Positions 38,123 to 45,625 of a stretch of 64,000 nt of DNA are shown here, one piece after another (positions within the stretch are counted from its first letter, which is position 1; each line of letters opens with the position of its first letter). The position numbers and the translations under genes are program-made. Source of the DNA: Streptomyces griseiscabiei (lineage in GTDB: Bacteria > Actinomycetota > Actinomycetes > Streptomycetales > Streptomycetaceae); NCBI RefSeq assembly GCF_020010925.1, contig NZ_JAGJBZ010000003.1:1153007-1217006 (forward strand). The letters are read 5' to 3'. The notes below the pieces were generated by a model that searched no databases, was not told where the DNA came from, and was given only the letters and a program-made list of their open reading frames with translations.

Positions 38123-38703
38123 TCCGTGGTGAGGGGGAACGCGTGGGTGTGGACGCGCACCTGCGCGGTGCCGGTGTCGTCGCCGTCGATCGCCCGGTCG
38201 CGGTAGGTCTCGACGAGCGCGTGCATCTTCTCGACGAGTTCCCGGGTGAGTTCGGGGGTGAGCCGCAAGGTCGCGCTGCTCATGTCCCAGGTGCGGCTCC
38301 ACTCCTCGGGCCAGCCGTGGCGGTTGCCCAGCCAGGTCGACAGGTCGCGGGTCTGGGTCGTCGCGACCTCGTGGAGGTACAGGTCGGCGGCTCCGCGTAC
38401 GTCCGGGTCGGCGTCGGTGAGCAGGGCGTCGTCGAAACGCAGGCCCTGGTGGGCGGCCTGCCACCACCGCTCCCGCCCCTTCCCCCGCTCGGGGGCGTCC
38501 TCGATGAAGCCATGGGTGGCGAGCTGCCGCAGGTGATAGCTGGTGGCTCCGCTCGACTCGCCCAGTTTCTCGGCGAGTTGGGAGGCGGTCGCGGGACCGC
38601 CGAAACGAAGGGCGTTGAGCAACTGCATACGCAGCGGGTGCGCGAGCCCCCGCAACGAGCGGGCGTCGAGATTGCGGACGAGTGGGGCGCCGGGCTCCTT
38701 CAT
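38119..38703 (-). CDS. ArsR/HTH-type transcriptional regulator
   Basis: 194 residues. A winged helix occupies about residues 10-75 (SLRGLAHPLRMQLLNALRFG; TASQLAEKLGESSGATSYHL; RQLATHGFIEDAPERGKGRE), of the ArsR_2/HTH_20 type. No metal-binding Cys pair is visible, so the signal is probably organic or protein-based. ATG 38703 is preferred over upstream codons because the palindromic operator covers the bases just upstream. Coupled to a 68-residue protein downstream. Confidence 0.82.
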   Translation of the reverse strand: MKEPGAPLVRNLDARSLRGLAHPLRMQLLNALRFGGPATASQLAEKLGESSGATSYHLRQLATHGFIEDAPERGKGRERWWQAAHQGLRFDDALLTDADPDVRGAADLYLHEVATTQTRDLSTWLGNRHGWPEEWSRTWDMSSATLRLTPELTRELVEKMHALVETYRDRAIDGDDTGTAQVRVHTHAFPLTTE

Positions 38704-38717
38704 GCATGCAAAAGTAC

Positions 38718-38741
38718 CCTTGCAAAGGAAGCTTTGCAAGG
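38718..38741. promoter_or_regulatory. Perfect 24-bp palindromic operator before the ArsR gene
   Basis: Arms CCTTGCAAAG and CTTTGCAAGG around a 4-base GAAG centre, 14 bases upstream of the ATG. A further TTTGCATGCA half-site lies between it and the start. This is the likely autoregulatory site. Confidence 0.8.
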
Positions 38742-38773
38742 GAATCTTTGTATAGAGCCTCGGTGTGGGGGTC

Positions 38774-38804
38774 CTGATCCTGGCCGGGGCCCGGCCAGGA
38801 TCAG
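38774..38804 (-). terminator. Terminator of the MFS transporter gene
   Basis: A perfect 15-bp stem (CTGATCCTGGCCGGG and complement) around one base. It overlaps the stop codon of the transporter. Confidence 0.75.
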
Positions 38805-40114
38805 CAGGCGGTGGCCAGACCTCGCTGGGCGCGGGCCGCCCGCGACCCCACCACGGTGATCCCCACGACCCCCAGCACGGCCAGCAGGCCGAGGGAGACG
38901 GTTCCTCCCCAGCCCCCGGCGTGGAAGGCCACCGCGCCGAGCGTGCTGCCGGCGCTGGAGCCCACGTAGTACGCCGACTGGTACAGGGCGGAGGCCTGGG
39001 CGCGTCCCCGCTTCGCCGTGTGGCTCACCGAGGACGAGGCGACGGCGTGGCCCGCGAAGAAGCCGGCGGTGATGAGGACCAGCCCCAGCAGGACCAGGAC
39101 CAGGGAGTCGGAGAGGGTGAAGAGCAGTCCGGTGGTCGTCGTGCCGCCCGCGAGGTACAGCGCGCCCCGCCGCCCGAGCCGCCCCGCCAGCCGCCCGGCG
39201 GTGGACGCGGAGACCGTACCCACCAGGTACACGAGGAAGATCGACCCGATGATCCCCTGGGGGAGGGAGAAGGGCGCGTCGGCCAGCCGGTAGCCGATCA
39301 CCGTGTAGACCGCGCCGAAGACCGTCATGAACAGCGCGCCGATCGCGTACAGCCGGCGCAGCAGGGGATCGGCGAGGTGAGCCCGCACGGTCCGCCCCAG
39401 CACCCGCGGCCGCAGCGACCCCGCCACGAAGTGCCGCGGCGCCGGCAGCAGCACCCGGAAGGCCACCGCGCAGCCCACCGCGATCACCCCGAGCACCCCC
39501 AGCGCGACCCGCCAGCCCCACTCCTGGGCGACCCATCCGGTGAGGACCCGCCCGCTCATCCCGCCGACGCTGTTGCCGGCGACGAAGAGTCCGATCGCGG
39601 TGATGAGCGCCTTGGGCCGGACCTCCTCGGCGAGATACGCCGTCGCGGACGCCGGCACCCCGGCCAGCGCCGCGCCCTGCACGGCCCGCAGCACCACCAG
39701 CGCCCCCAGCGAGGGCGCGAAGGGGATCAGCAGCCCGACCGTCACCGCGACCGCAAGCGACGCCGTCATCACCGTACGCCGCCCGAACCGCTCCGACAGC
39801 GCGCTCATCGGCAGCACGAACAGCGCCAGCGCACCGGTCGCCGCCGACACCGTCCAGCTCGCCGCGCTCGCCGTCGTCCCGAACCCGTCCGAGATCAGCG
39901 GCAGCAGCGCCTGCGTGGAGTAGAGGAGGGCGAAGGTCGCCACCCCCGCGAGGAACAGCGCCAGACTCATCCGGCGGTAGCCGGGCCCACCGGGGGTCAC
40001 CCGGGAGTCGGTCGCGGACGGACGGGAGGAAGGGCGGGAAGAACGGGGGGAACGGTCGGACGTGACTGCTACGGCGCCCACGGTGGTGGACGCCTCGGTA
40101 CTGGCGGAAGGCAT
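38801..40114 (-). CDS. MFS transporter (YnfM-like)
   Basis: 437 residues with twelve predicted helices after a 45-residue Ser/Thr/Arg-rich cytosolic leader. MFS signatures: SALSERFGRRTVMTASLAVA (loop 2-3) and LVVLRAVQGAALAGVPASAT (helix 4). LFVAGNSVGGMSGRVLTGWV in helix 5 fits drug:H+ antiporter-like exporters such as YnfM. It is divergent from a LysR gene 66 bp away, the usual pairing of exporter and activator. Substrate unknown. Confidence 0.85.
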   Translation of the reverse strand: MPSASTEASTTVGAVAVTSDRSPRSSRPSSRPSATDSRVTPGGPGYRRMSLALFLAGVATFALLYSTQALLPLISDGFGTTASAASWTVSAATGALALFVLPMSALSERFGRRTVMTASLAVAVTVGLLIPFAPSLGALVVLRAVQGAALAGVPASATAYLAEEVRPKALITAIGLFVAGNSVGGMSGRVLTGWVAQEWGWRVALGVLGVIAVGCAVAFRVLLPAPRHFVAGSLRPRVLGRTVRAHLADPLLRRLYAIGALFMTVFGAVYTVIGYRLADAPFSLPQGIIGSIFLVYLVGTVSASTAGRLAGRLGRRGALYLAGGTTTTGLLFTLSDSLVLVLLGLVLITAGFFAGHAVASSSVSHTAKRGRAQASALYQSAYYVGSSAGSTLGAVAFHAGGWGGTVSLGLLAVLGVVGITVVGSRAARAQRGLATAC

Positions 40115-40180
40115 GCCTCGAAACTACGTACGGCGCCACTCATCCGTCCAATGCATGGATCGCCCATAATCGTTCCCGTG

Positions 40181-41158
40181 ATGCATCAGCAGAGGTCAGA
40201 GCCGCACCTGTCACGAACCGGTGACACAGAAGACATCGAAGGACCGCACGACATCGACGACCTCGTCCTGCGCCTCGTGCCTCGACTCGCCTACTTCGCC
40301 GGTGTCGCCCGCACCGAGCACGTCACCGGCGCCGCCCGTGAGATGCGGGTCCCGCAGTCGACGCTGTCGCGGGCGATGGTCCGCCTCGAACAGGACCTGG
40401 GCGTCGACCTGTTCGCCCGCCGGGGGCGCACGGTCTCCCTCACGCACGCCGGCCGCACCTTCCACGCCTCCGTGGAACGGGCCCTCGCCGAGATCGAGCG
40501 CGCCGCCGACGAGGTCCGCGCCGACGCCGACGCCGCCACCGGCAAGGTCGCCTTCGGCTTCCTGCACACCATGGGCGCCGAGACCGTCCCCGGCCTCCTC
40601 CAGGCCTTCCGCGCCGAACACCCCCGCATCCGCTTCAGCCTGGTCCAGAACTACGGCGAGGCCATGCTCGAACGCCTGCGCGCCGGCGAACTCGACCTCT
40701 GCCTCACCTCACCCGTCCCGGACGCCCCCGACCTGGTCGCCCGCCGCCTCGACGAGCAGAAGCTCCGCCTCGTCGTCCCCGCCGACCACCGCCTCGCCGC
40801 CCGCAAACGCGTCCGCCTCGCCGAGGCCGCCGACGAAACCTTCGTCACCCTCGAACCCGGCTACGGCATGCGCCGCATCACCGACGACCTCTGCAAGGAG
40901 GCCGGCTTCAAACCCCGTATCGCCTTCGAGGGAGAGGAGGCGGAGACCCTGCGGGGCCTCGTCGCGGCGGGCCTGGGCGTGGCCCTCCTCCCACCCCCGG
41001 CCGTCCCCCGGCCGGGCGTCGTCGAACTGACGGTCACCGCCCCCCGCGCGGCCCGCGAGATCGGCGTGGCCTGGCTCGACGGCCACCCGGACACACCCCC
41101 GGTGGCCGCCTTCAAGAAGTTCCTGCTGTCGAGGAGGGGGCACTTGCTGTCGGGCTGA
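40181..41158 (+). CDS. LysR-family regulator of the divergent MFS gene
   Basis: 325 residues. The winged helix lies at about residues 25-90 (VLRLVPRLAYFAGVARTEHV; AREMRVPQSTLSRAMVRLEQ; LGVDLFARRGRTVSLTHAG). The LysR substrate-binding domain follows (GFLHTMGAETVPGLLQAFRA; LVVPADHRLAARKRVRLAEA). CATAAT at 40165-40170 ends 7 bases before GTG 40178, so the mRNA may be leaderless and begin at that GTG; ATG 40181 is the next codon. ATGCAT repeats at 40151 and 40181 could be part of its binding site. Confidence 0.85.
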   Translation: MHQQRSEPHLSRTGDTEDIEGPHDIDDLVLRLVPRLAYFAGVARTEHVTGAAREMRVPQSTLSRAMVRLEQDLGVDLFARRGRTVSLTHAGRTFHASVERALAEIERAADEVRADADAATGKVAFGFLHTMGAETVPGLLQAFRAEHPRIRFSLVQNYGEAMLERLRAGELDLCLTSPVPDAPDLVARRLDEQKLRLVVPADHRLAARKRVRLAEAADETFVTLEPGYGMRRITDDLCKEAGFKPRIAFEGEEAETLRGLVAAGLGVALLPPPAVPRPGVVELTVTAPRAAREIGVAWLDGHPDTPPVAAFKKFLLSRRGHLLSG

Positions 41159-41168
41159 GCCACAGCCC

Positions 41169-41222
41169 ACTCAGGGGCGCGAGGAACTGCGCGAGAAGCC
41201 CCACCGGACCCGCAGCCGCGCC
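41169..41222. repeat. Repeat family A, half copy A3
   Basis: TCAGGGGCGCGAGGAACTGC, then GCGAGAAGCCCCACCGG and ACCCGC: the right half of the family A element, filling the gap between two convergent genes. Confidence 0.75.
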
Positions 41223-41229
41223 ACGGCCC

Positions 41230-42000
41230 TCAACCTCCCCGCCGGGAGCGAGCCCTCCCGAAGCCGGAGGCCAGCGGCATCCGCAACCCCAACGGCGGCG
41301 GCGCCGCCAGCGCGTCCTCCACGGGCCGGGCGAACGCCCGCCCGAACAACGCCCCCATCACGAAATCCGAGGCCAAGGCGTGCACCTCGTCCCGGTACTG
41401 CGTCAGCCCGTGCCGGTCCGCGTGCACCTCGAACCGGCAGATGTCCGGGTTCGTCTTCTTCGCCCGCGCCGCGTACCGGAACGACAGTTCGGGATCCACC
41501 CGCTCGTCGTTCGTCCCGTGCACGATCAGCACCCGCCGCCCGGCCAGCTGTTTCACCGGTTCGGGCGGCGCGGCCACGTCCTCCTCCGGCAGCCAGGGGG
41601 CGATCGCCAGCACGGAGTTGACGGCCTCGTGCCCGCCCGCGTGCAGCGCCGCCCGCGCCCCCATGTGCAGCCCGGCGAGACACACCGGCACATCCCCGTA
41701 GCGCCGGACCACCTCGTCCACGGCCCACTCGGCGTCCCGCGCGAGCCGCGCCTCCGTGCCGTTCCAGCCCCGGTAGCGGTAGTGGACGACATGGGTCGCC
41801 AGTCCCTCCGTACGGCCCGCGCGGCCGAGTCGGCGGCCGAGGGCGCGCACGGAGGCCGCGGCCATCATGGGGGAGGGTCTGCGGGTGGATGCCTCGTCGC
41901 CGGCCGGGAGCAGCAGGACCACTGCGCCGACCGTGCCCGGCTCCGGGCCGATCGTCCGCCCAAGTCGGGGCGTACGGACCGGCATTGCTTGCTGCGCCAT
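41230..42000 (-). CDS. Alpha/beta-hydrolase-fold protein lacking the nucleophile Ser
   Basis: 256 residues. VGAVVLLLPAGDEASTRRP, THVVHYRYRGWNGTEA, VPVCLAGLHMGARAALHAGG, RRVLIVHGTNDERVDP and EVHADRHGLTQY outline the fold, with the Asp (GTND) and His (DRHG) of the triad in place. The nucleophile elbow, usually G-H-S-M-G, reads G-L-H-M-G, so the Ser is replaced by His. It is either a pseudoenzyme or an unusual hydrolase. Divergent from add; it starts 86 bp from the nearest operator edge. Confidence 0.75.
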   Translation of the reverse strand: MAQQAMPVRTPRLGRTIGPEPGTVGAVVLLLPAGDEASTRRPSPMMAAASVRALGRRLGRAGRTEGLATHVVHYRYRGWNGTEARLARDAEWAVDEVVRRYGDVPVCLAGLHMGARAALHAGGHEAVNSVLAIAPWLPEEDVAAPPEPVKQLAGRRVLIVHGTNDERVDPELSFRYAARAKKTNPDICRFEVHADRHGLTQYRDEVHALASDFVMGALFGRAFARPVEDALAAPPPLGLRMPLASGFGRARSRRGG

Positions 42001-42085
42001 GACAGAACAGTGTCAGAAGAGATGGTGTACGCCACCCGTCCTGAGGGTCACCTTTGGGTATCGGCGGCGTCGCCCGACAGGCGCT

Positions 42086-42100
42086 CTACGCGCGTAGGCT
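42086..42100 (+). promoter_or_regulatory. Operator overlapping the add promoter
   Basis: CTACGCGCGTAG (42086-42097, perfect) runs into TAGGCT (42095-42100), a good -10 candidate. The add ATG lies 14 bases after the -10 without a ribosome binding site, so the leader is very short. Confidence 0.8.
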
Positions 42101-42113
42101 ATATCGTGCGAAA

Positions 42114-43286
42114 ATGACGAACCAGACCGACCCGACCGGTACCACCCCGGACTCGGACCAGATCCGCCGGGCGCCCAAGGTTCTGCTGCACGACCACCTC
42201 GACGGCGGCCTGCGCCCCGGAACCATCGTCGAACTCGCCCGCGACAGCGGGTACTCCCAGCTCCCGGAGAACGACCCCGACCGGCTCGGCGCATGGTTCC
42301 GCGACGCCGCCGACTCCGGCTCGCTGGAGCGGTACCTGGAGACCTTCTCCCACACCGTCGGTGTCATGCAGACCCGCGACGCGCTGTTCCGCGTCGCCGC
42401 CGAGTGCGCCGAGGACCTCGCCGCCGACGGCGTCGTCTACGCCGAGGTCCGCTACGCCCCCGAACAGCACCTCGAAGGCGGACTCGGCCTCGAAGAGGTC
42501 GTCGAGGCCGTCAACGAGGGCTTCCGCGAGGGCGAGCGACGGGCCAGGGCCGACGGCAACCGCATCCGCGTCGGCGCCCTGCTCACCGCGATGCGGCACG
42601 CCGCCCGCGCTCTGGAGATCGCCGAACTCGCCAACCGCTACCGCGACCTGCCCGGCGGCGGTGTCGTCGGATTCGACATCGCGGGCGCCGAGGCCGGCTA
42701 TCCGCCCACCCGCCACCTCGACGCCTTCGAGTTCCTCAAGCGCGAGAACAACCACTTCACCATCCACGCCGGCGAGGCCTTCGGACTGCCCTCCATCTGG
42801 CAGGCGTTGCAGTGGTGCGGTGCCGACCGGCTCGGCCACGGCGTCCGCATCATCGACGACATCCAGGTCCACGAGGACGGCTCCGTGAAGCTCGGCCGCC
42901 TCGCCTCTTACGTCCGCGACAAGCGCATCCCGCTGGAGCTGTGCCCCAGCTCCAACCTCCAGACCGGTGCCGCCCGTTCGTACGCCGAGCACCCCATCGG
43001 ACTGCTGCGGCGACTGCACTTCCGCGCCACCGTGAACACCGACAACCGGCTGATGTCCCACACGAGCATGAGCCGTGAATTCGAGCACCTTGTCGAGGCC
43101 TTCGGTTACACGCTCGACGACATGCAGTGGTTCTCGGTCAATGCTATGAAGTCAGCATTCATTCCTTTCGATGAACGACTGGCCATGATCAATGACGTCA
43201 TCAAGCCCGGATATGCCGAGTTGAAATCCGAATGGCTGTTCCGGCAGACCGCCTCCACCAGCGGTTCTGTCGACGAACAGGGCTGA
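42114..43286 (+). CDS. add: Adenosine deaminase
   Basis: 390-residue zinc enzyme converting (deoxy)adenosine to (deoxy)inosine. [10 protein letters not shown] gives the first metal ligands (HxH). [18 protein letters not shown] gives the third His and catalytic Glu. [25 protein letters not shown] and [13 protein letters not shown] (metal Asp region) complete the site. Length is slightly above the family mean because of the N-terminal [16 protein letters not shown] leader. Transcribed alone from an operator-controlled promoter. Confidence 0.93.
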   Translation: MTNQTDPTGTTPDSDQIRRAPKVLLHDHLDGGLRPGTIVELARDSGYSQLPENDPDRLGAWFRDAADSGSLERYLETFSHTVGVMQTRDALFRVAAECAEDLAADGVVYAEVRYAPEQHLEGGLGLEEVVEAVNEGFREGERRARADGNRIRVGALLTAMRHAARALEIAELANRYRDLPGGGVVGFDIAGAEAGYPPTRHLDAFEFLKRENNHFTIHAGEAFGLPSIWQALQWCGADRLGHGVRIIDDIQVHEDGSVKLGRLASYVRDKRIPLELCPSSNLQTGAARSYAEHPIGLLRRLHFRATVNTDNRLMSHTSMSREFEHLVEAFGYTLDDMQWFSVNAMKSAFIPFDERLAMINDVIKPGYAELKSEWLFRQTASTSGSVDEQG

Positions 43287-43419
43287 ACGGCGACTTCGGG
43301 AAGCGGTCGTGCGCGGGGCGACGCGGCCGCTTTTCGATGTTTGCCTCCGGCGGGACTTTGGTGTTTACGTTTCGGCACCGCTCTCCACCCGTCACACGCA
43401 TTCCAAGGACGCATTCAAC

Positions 43420-43791
43420 ATGAAGCAGTCTGCTGCCAAGACCCTCGGTGTCGCCGTCGTCGGTGCCGCCATCGCCGCCGCGGGCGCGGGCGCCGCGACC
43501 GCCGCCCCGAGCGCCCCCGAGGCCTCCCAGGCCCTGGGCACCGTCACCCAGGCGCTGCCCGTGGAGAACGTCTCGAAGGCCCTGCCGACCGCCACCGACG
43601 CCCTCGCCCAGGGCCAGACCGCGCTCGGCGCCGGCCTGGAGGCCGCGCAGCCCGCCGCCACCAACGTCCTCGCCGAGGGCCCCACCGCCCCCGTCGCCGG
43701 ACTGCTCGGCGGCCTCCCCGTCGGCAAGACCCTCCCCGCCAAGGGCCTCGGCGTCAACGGCCTGCCCCTCGGCGGCGGCCCCGCCGCCTGA
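43420..43791 (+). CDS. Small secreted Ala/Pro-rich protein
   Basis: 123 residues. A Sec signal peptide (KTLGVAVVGAAIAAAGAGAA, cleavage near ATAAPS) is followed by a low-complexity chain with recurring ALPVENVSKALP, GQTALGAGLEAAQP and GLLGGLPVGKTLP stretches. Function unknown. It resembles in size and style the secreted protein at 49973. It lies after add with its own spacing of 133 bp. AAGGA before the ATG may serve as ribosome binding site. Confidence 0.7.
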   Translation: MKQSAAKTLGVAVVGAAIAAAGAGAATAAPSAPEASQALGTVTQALPVENVSKALPTATDALAQGQTALGAGLEAAQPAATNVLAEGPTAPVAGLLGGLPVGKTLPAKGLGVNGLPLGGGPAA

Positions 43792-43810
43792 GGCACACCA
43801 CGACACCCGT

Positions 43811-43842
43811 ACGGGGCGCACCCTTCGCAGGGCGCGCCCCGT
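43811..43842. terminator. Terminator between secreted protein and pspC-like gene
   Basis: A 14-bp stem with one mismatch (ACGGGGCGCACCCT / AGGGCGCGCCCCGT), loop TCGC, between convergent genes. Confidence 0.65.
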
Positions 43843-43891
43843 CGGTGTGTGTGCCGGGCCGGCCCGAAGGGGTCGGGCCCGTCGGCACGCG

Positions 43892-44092
43892 TCACCAGGC
43901 CGCGCGGGCCTTGCCCTCGGAGGGGAACAGGATCCAGAGGGCTATGTAGAGCAGGAACTGCGGGCCCGGAAGTAGACACGACACCAGGAAGATCACGCGC
44001 ATCGTGGTGGCGGAGGTGCCGAAGCGCCGTGCCAGCGCGGCGCACACTCCGCCGATCATTCGGCCTTCGGTGGGGCGTGCAAGGCGGCTCAT
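43892..44092 (-). CDS. PspC-domain membrane protein
   Basis: 66 residues. The whole protein is one PspC domain: LARPTEGRMIGGVCAALARR, FGTSATTMRVIFLVSCLLPG, LLYIALWILFPSEG, with a re-entrant and a transmembrane helix. PspC proteins sense envelope stress in other bacteria. The start is well fixed by AAGGAGCCCCTC before the ATG. Confidence 0.88.
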   Translation of the reverse strand: MSRLARPTEGRMIGGVCAALARRFGTSATTMRVIFLVSCLLPGPQFLLYIALWILFPSEGKARAAW

Positions 44093-44216
44093 GAGGGGCT
44101 CCTTCGTCAGCGTAGGACGTCGGCCGCGGGCCGACGGTGGGGCGAGGCCACCTGCGGCCATCGCTCTCTTTTCCACACCATCGACGCTACGGTGATGAAG
44201 CGGACGAAGCGTCCCT

Positions 44217-44774
44217 CTACGGAGCCATCCCGACCCTGGGAATCGTCGGGGTCCGACCCTGAGACAGCTCCTCACGGCGCAGCCGCGCCGCCGCCCGGAC
44301 CCGGGTCTCGGCCCGGCGCCGCAGCGCCGACCTGGCCGCCGGCACCACCGCGACATGGGCGAGACCCACACCGACCGAGTTCAGCAGGATCGAGTCGATG
44401 TCGACGACCTGCCCGGGCACCCCGGTCTGCAACAGCTCGATGGCCAGCGACAGCAGCGCCCCGGCCGCGACCGACCGGGCCGGCGAGGCGAGCGGCGACA
44501 CGGTGAGCCTGCCGTGCGCCATCGGCAGGAGGACACCCAGCGGGGCGAGCAGCGCCAGCCCCTCACCGATCCGGCGGGCCGCCTCCGGCCAGCCCAGCAC
44601 CAGATCCGCTCTGATCCCGGCGAAAGGCCGCAGATTCGCGGGACTCATCCAGGTGACGTCCAGCGGACGCAGCGTGATCCAGGCAACGACCGCGAGATGC
44701 GCGACGAGGAGAACACCCCCCGCCGCACGGACACGGATCCCGGCGCTACGGCCGTTCGTACCTTGAGGCTGCAC
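44217..44774 (-). CDS. VanZ-family membrane protein
   Basis: 185 residues with four hydrophobic helices. VAWITLRPLDVTWMSPANLR, the charged NLxPF region (NLRPFAGIRADL), LGVLLPMAHGRL and SLAIELLQTGVPGQVVDID are the VanZ hallmarks. The protein that names the family lowers teicoplanin sensitivity; the role here is unknown. GTG 44774 follows GGGGGGC. Confidence 0.82.
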   Translation of the reverse strand: MQPQGTNGRSAGIRVRAAGGVLLVAHLAVVAWITLRPLDVTWMSPANLRPFAGIRADLVLGWPEAARRIGEGLALLAPLGVLLPMAHGRLTVSPLASPARSVAAGALLSLAIELLQTGVPGQVVDIDSILLNSVGVGLAHVAVVPAARSALRRRAETRVRAAARLRREELSQGRTPTIPRVGMAP

Positions 44775-44852
44775 GCCCCCCAAGACGCGCCCCCCGGCAC
44801 GATCGGTTGCAGGCTGTTTTTTTTGGGCTCGGTTCGCCTCCGGGGCGCAGAA

Positions 44853-44928
44853 GCCTGTGTCGAGAGCGCGACCGTGCTCGACCCCTCCTTCGTCGGGGCC
44901 TGCGCGCGGTCGCGCTCTCGACACAGGC
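44853..44928 (-). terminator. Perfect 22-bp inverted repeat after the afsQ operon
   Basis: Arms of 22 bp (44853-44874 and 44907-44928, core GTGTCGAGAGCGCGAC) separated by 32 bases, 74 bases beyond the lipoprotein stop. The stem extends past a 4-base AGAA bulge into GGGGCGC/GCGCCCC. It probably ends the leftward afsQ1-afsQ2-lipoprotein transcript. An 8-T run (44817-44824) lies beyond it. Nothing else is supported in 44775-45001. Confidence 0.65.
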
Positions 44929-45001
44929 GCGCCCCTTCGGCTCACTCGCCGGCTCTTGTGCAGTGGCCCCAGGAAGGGGCCCTTGGCGACAAGTGCTCGG
45001 C

Positions 45002-45625
45002 TCAGGAGCCGTTGATCTCCTCGGAAGGCGGGTTGCCCTCGCCCGGAGCCGACTGGGTCTCCTGGGCGCACTCGTAGCGGCGCAGTGCCTCGGCGCCGGT
45101 GCTGCCGAGGACCACCGAGCCGTTGTCGCCGGCGGCGGCGGAGTCGGCGAAGGTGCAGACGATCTGGGCGAGGGCGTACTTCGGGAGGGAGTCGGGGGCG
45201 GTGGACAGGCGGAGCGTGTCCTCGGGGTCGCCGGGGGAGGGGCCGGTCACCGTGAGGCCGGGCGGGACGGCCGTGCTGTAGCCGGCCTCGTCCTCCACGT
45301 CGCTCGGGTCACCGGCCAGGGCGTCCAGCAGGCCCTGGGCGACGGCCACCCGCCGTTCGGCCTCCTCGGCGCCCTCGGTGACCTGCACCGAGCGGTTGAC
45401 GCGGACGAGCGCCCCGGAGCAGAGCAGGAACACCTCGACCGGCATACCGGAGGGCGTGGCCTGCGTCTGGAGGTCCGTCGTGGACAGTTCGCACGGGACC
45501 ATCGACGGCGCCGGCCCGAAGTCCGTCGGCACCTGGGTGGCCCGGATGCCACAGCCCGTGAGCAGACCGGCGAGCGCCCCGGTGGCCGCCAGAAGCCGTA
45601 CGCCGTGTACGCCTCGTATCGTCAC
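45002..45625 (-). CDS. Lipoprotein of the afsQ operon
   Basis: 207 residues. Signal peptide with lipobox LLTGC. The mature part contains RVNRSVQVTEGAEEAERRVA and ALLDALAGDPSDV-like sequence (actual GLLDALAGDPSDVEDEAGYS), which resembles GerMN-type lipoprotein domains; KYALAQIVCTFADS carries one Cys. GTG 45625 overlaps the afsQ2 stop (GTGA). As the third gene of the two-component operon it may modulate sensing by AfsQ2; this is inference. Confidence 0.82.
   Translation of the reverse strand: MTIRGVHGVRLLAATGALAGLLTGCGIRATQVPTDFGPAPSMVPCELSTTDLQTQATPSGMPVEVFLLCSGALVRVNRSVQVTEGAEEAERRVAVAQGLLDALAGDPSDVEDEAGYSTAVPPGLTVTGPSPGDPEDTLRLSTAPDSLPKYALAQIVCTFADSAAAGDNGSVVLGSTGAEALRRYECAQETQSAPGEGNPPSEEINGS

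Noticed and set aside
42001..42113. Riboswitch before add
   Set aside because: The likely leader is only a few bases long, and the structure seen is explained by the CTACGCGCGTAG palindrome.
44817..44824. Eight-T run as an intrinsic terminator tail
   Set aside because: On the + strand no hairpin precedes it, and on the minus strand it is an A run after the stem. It is only reported as part of the intergenic region.
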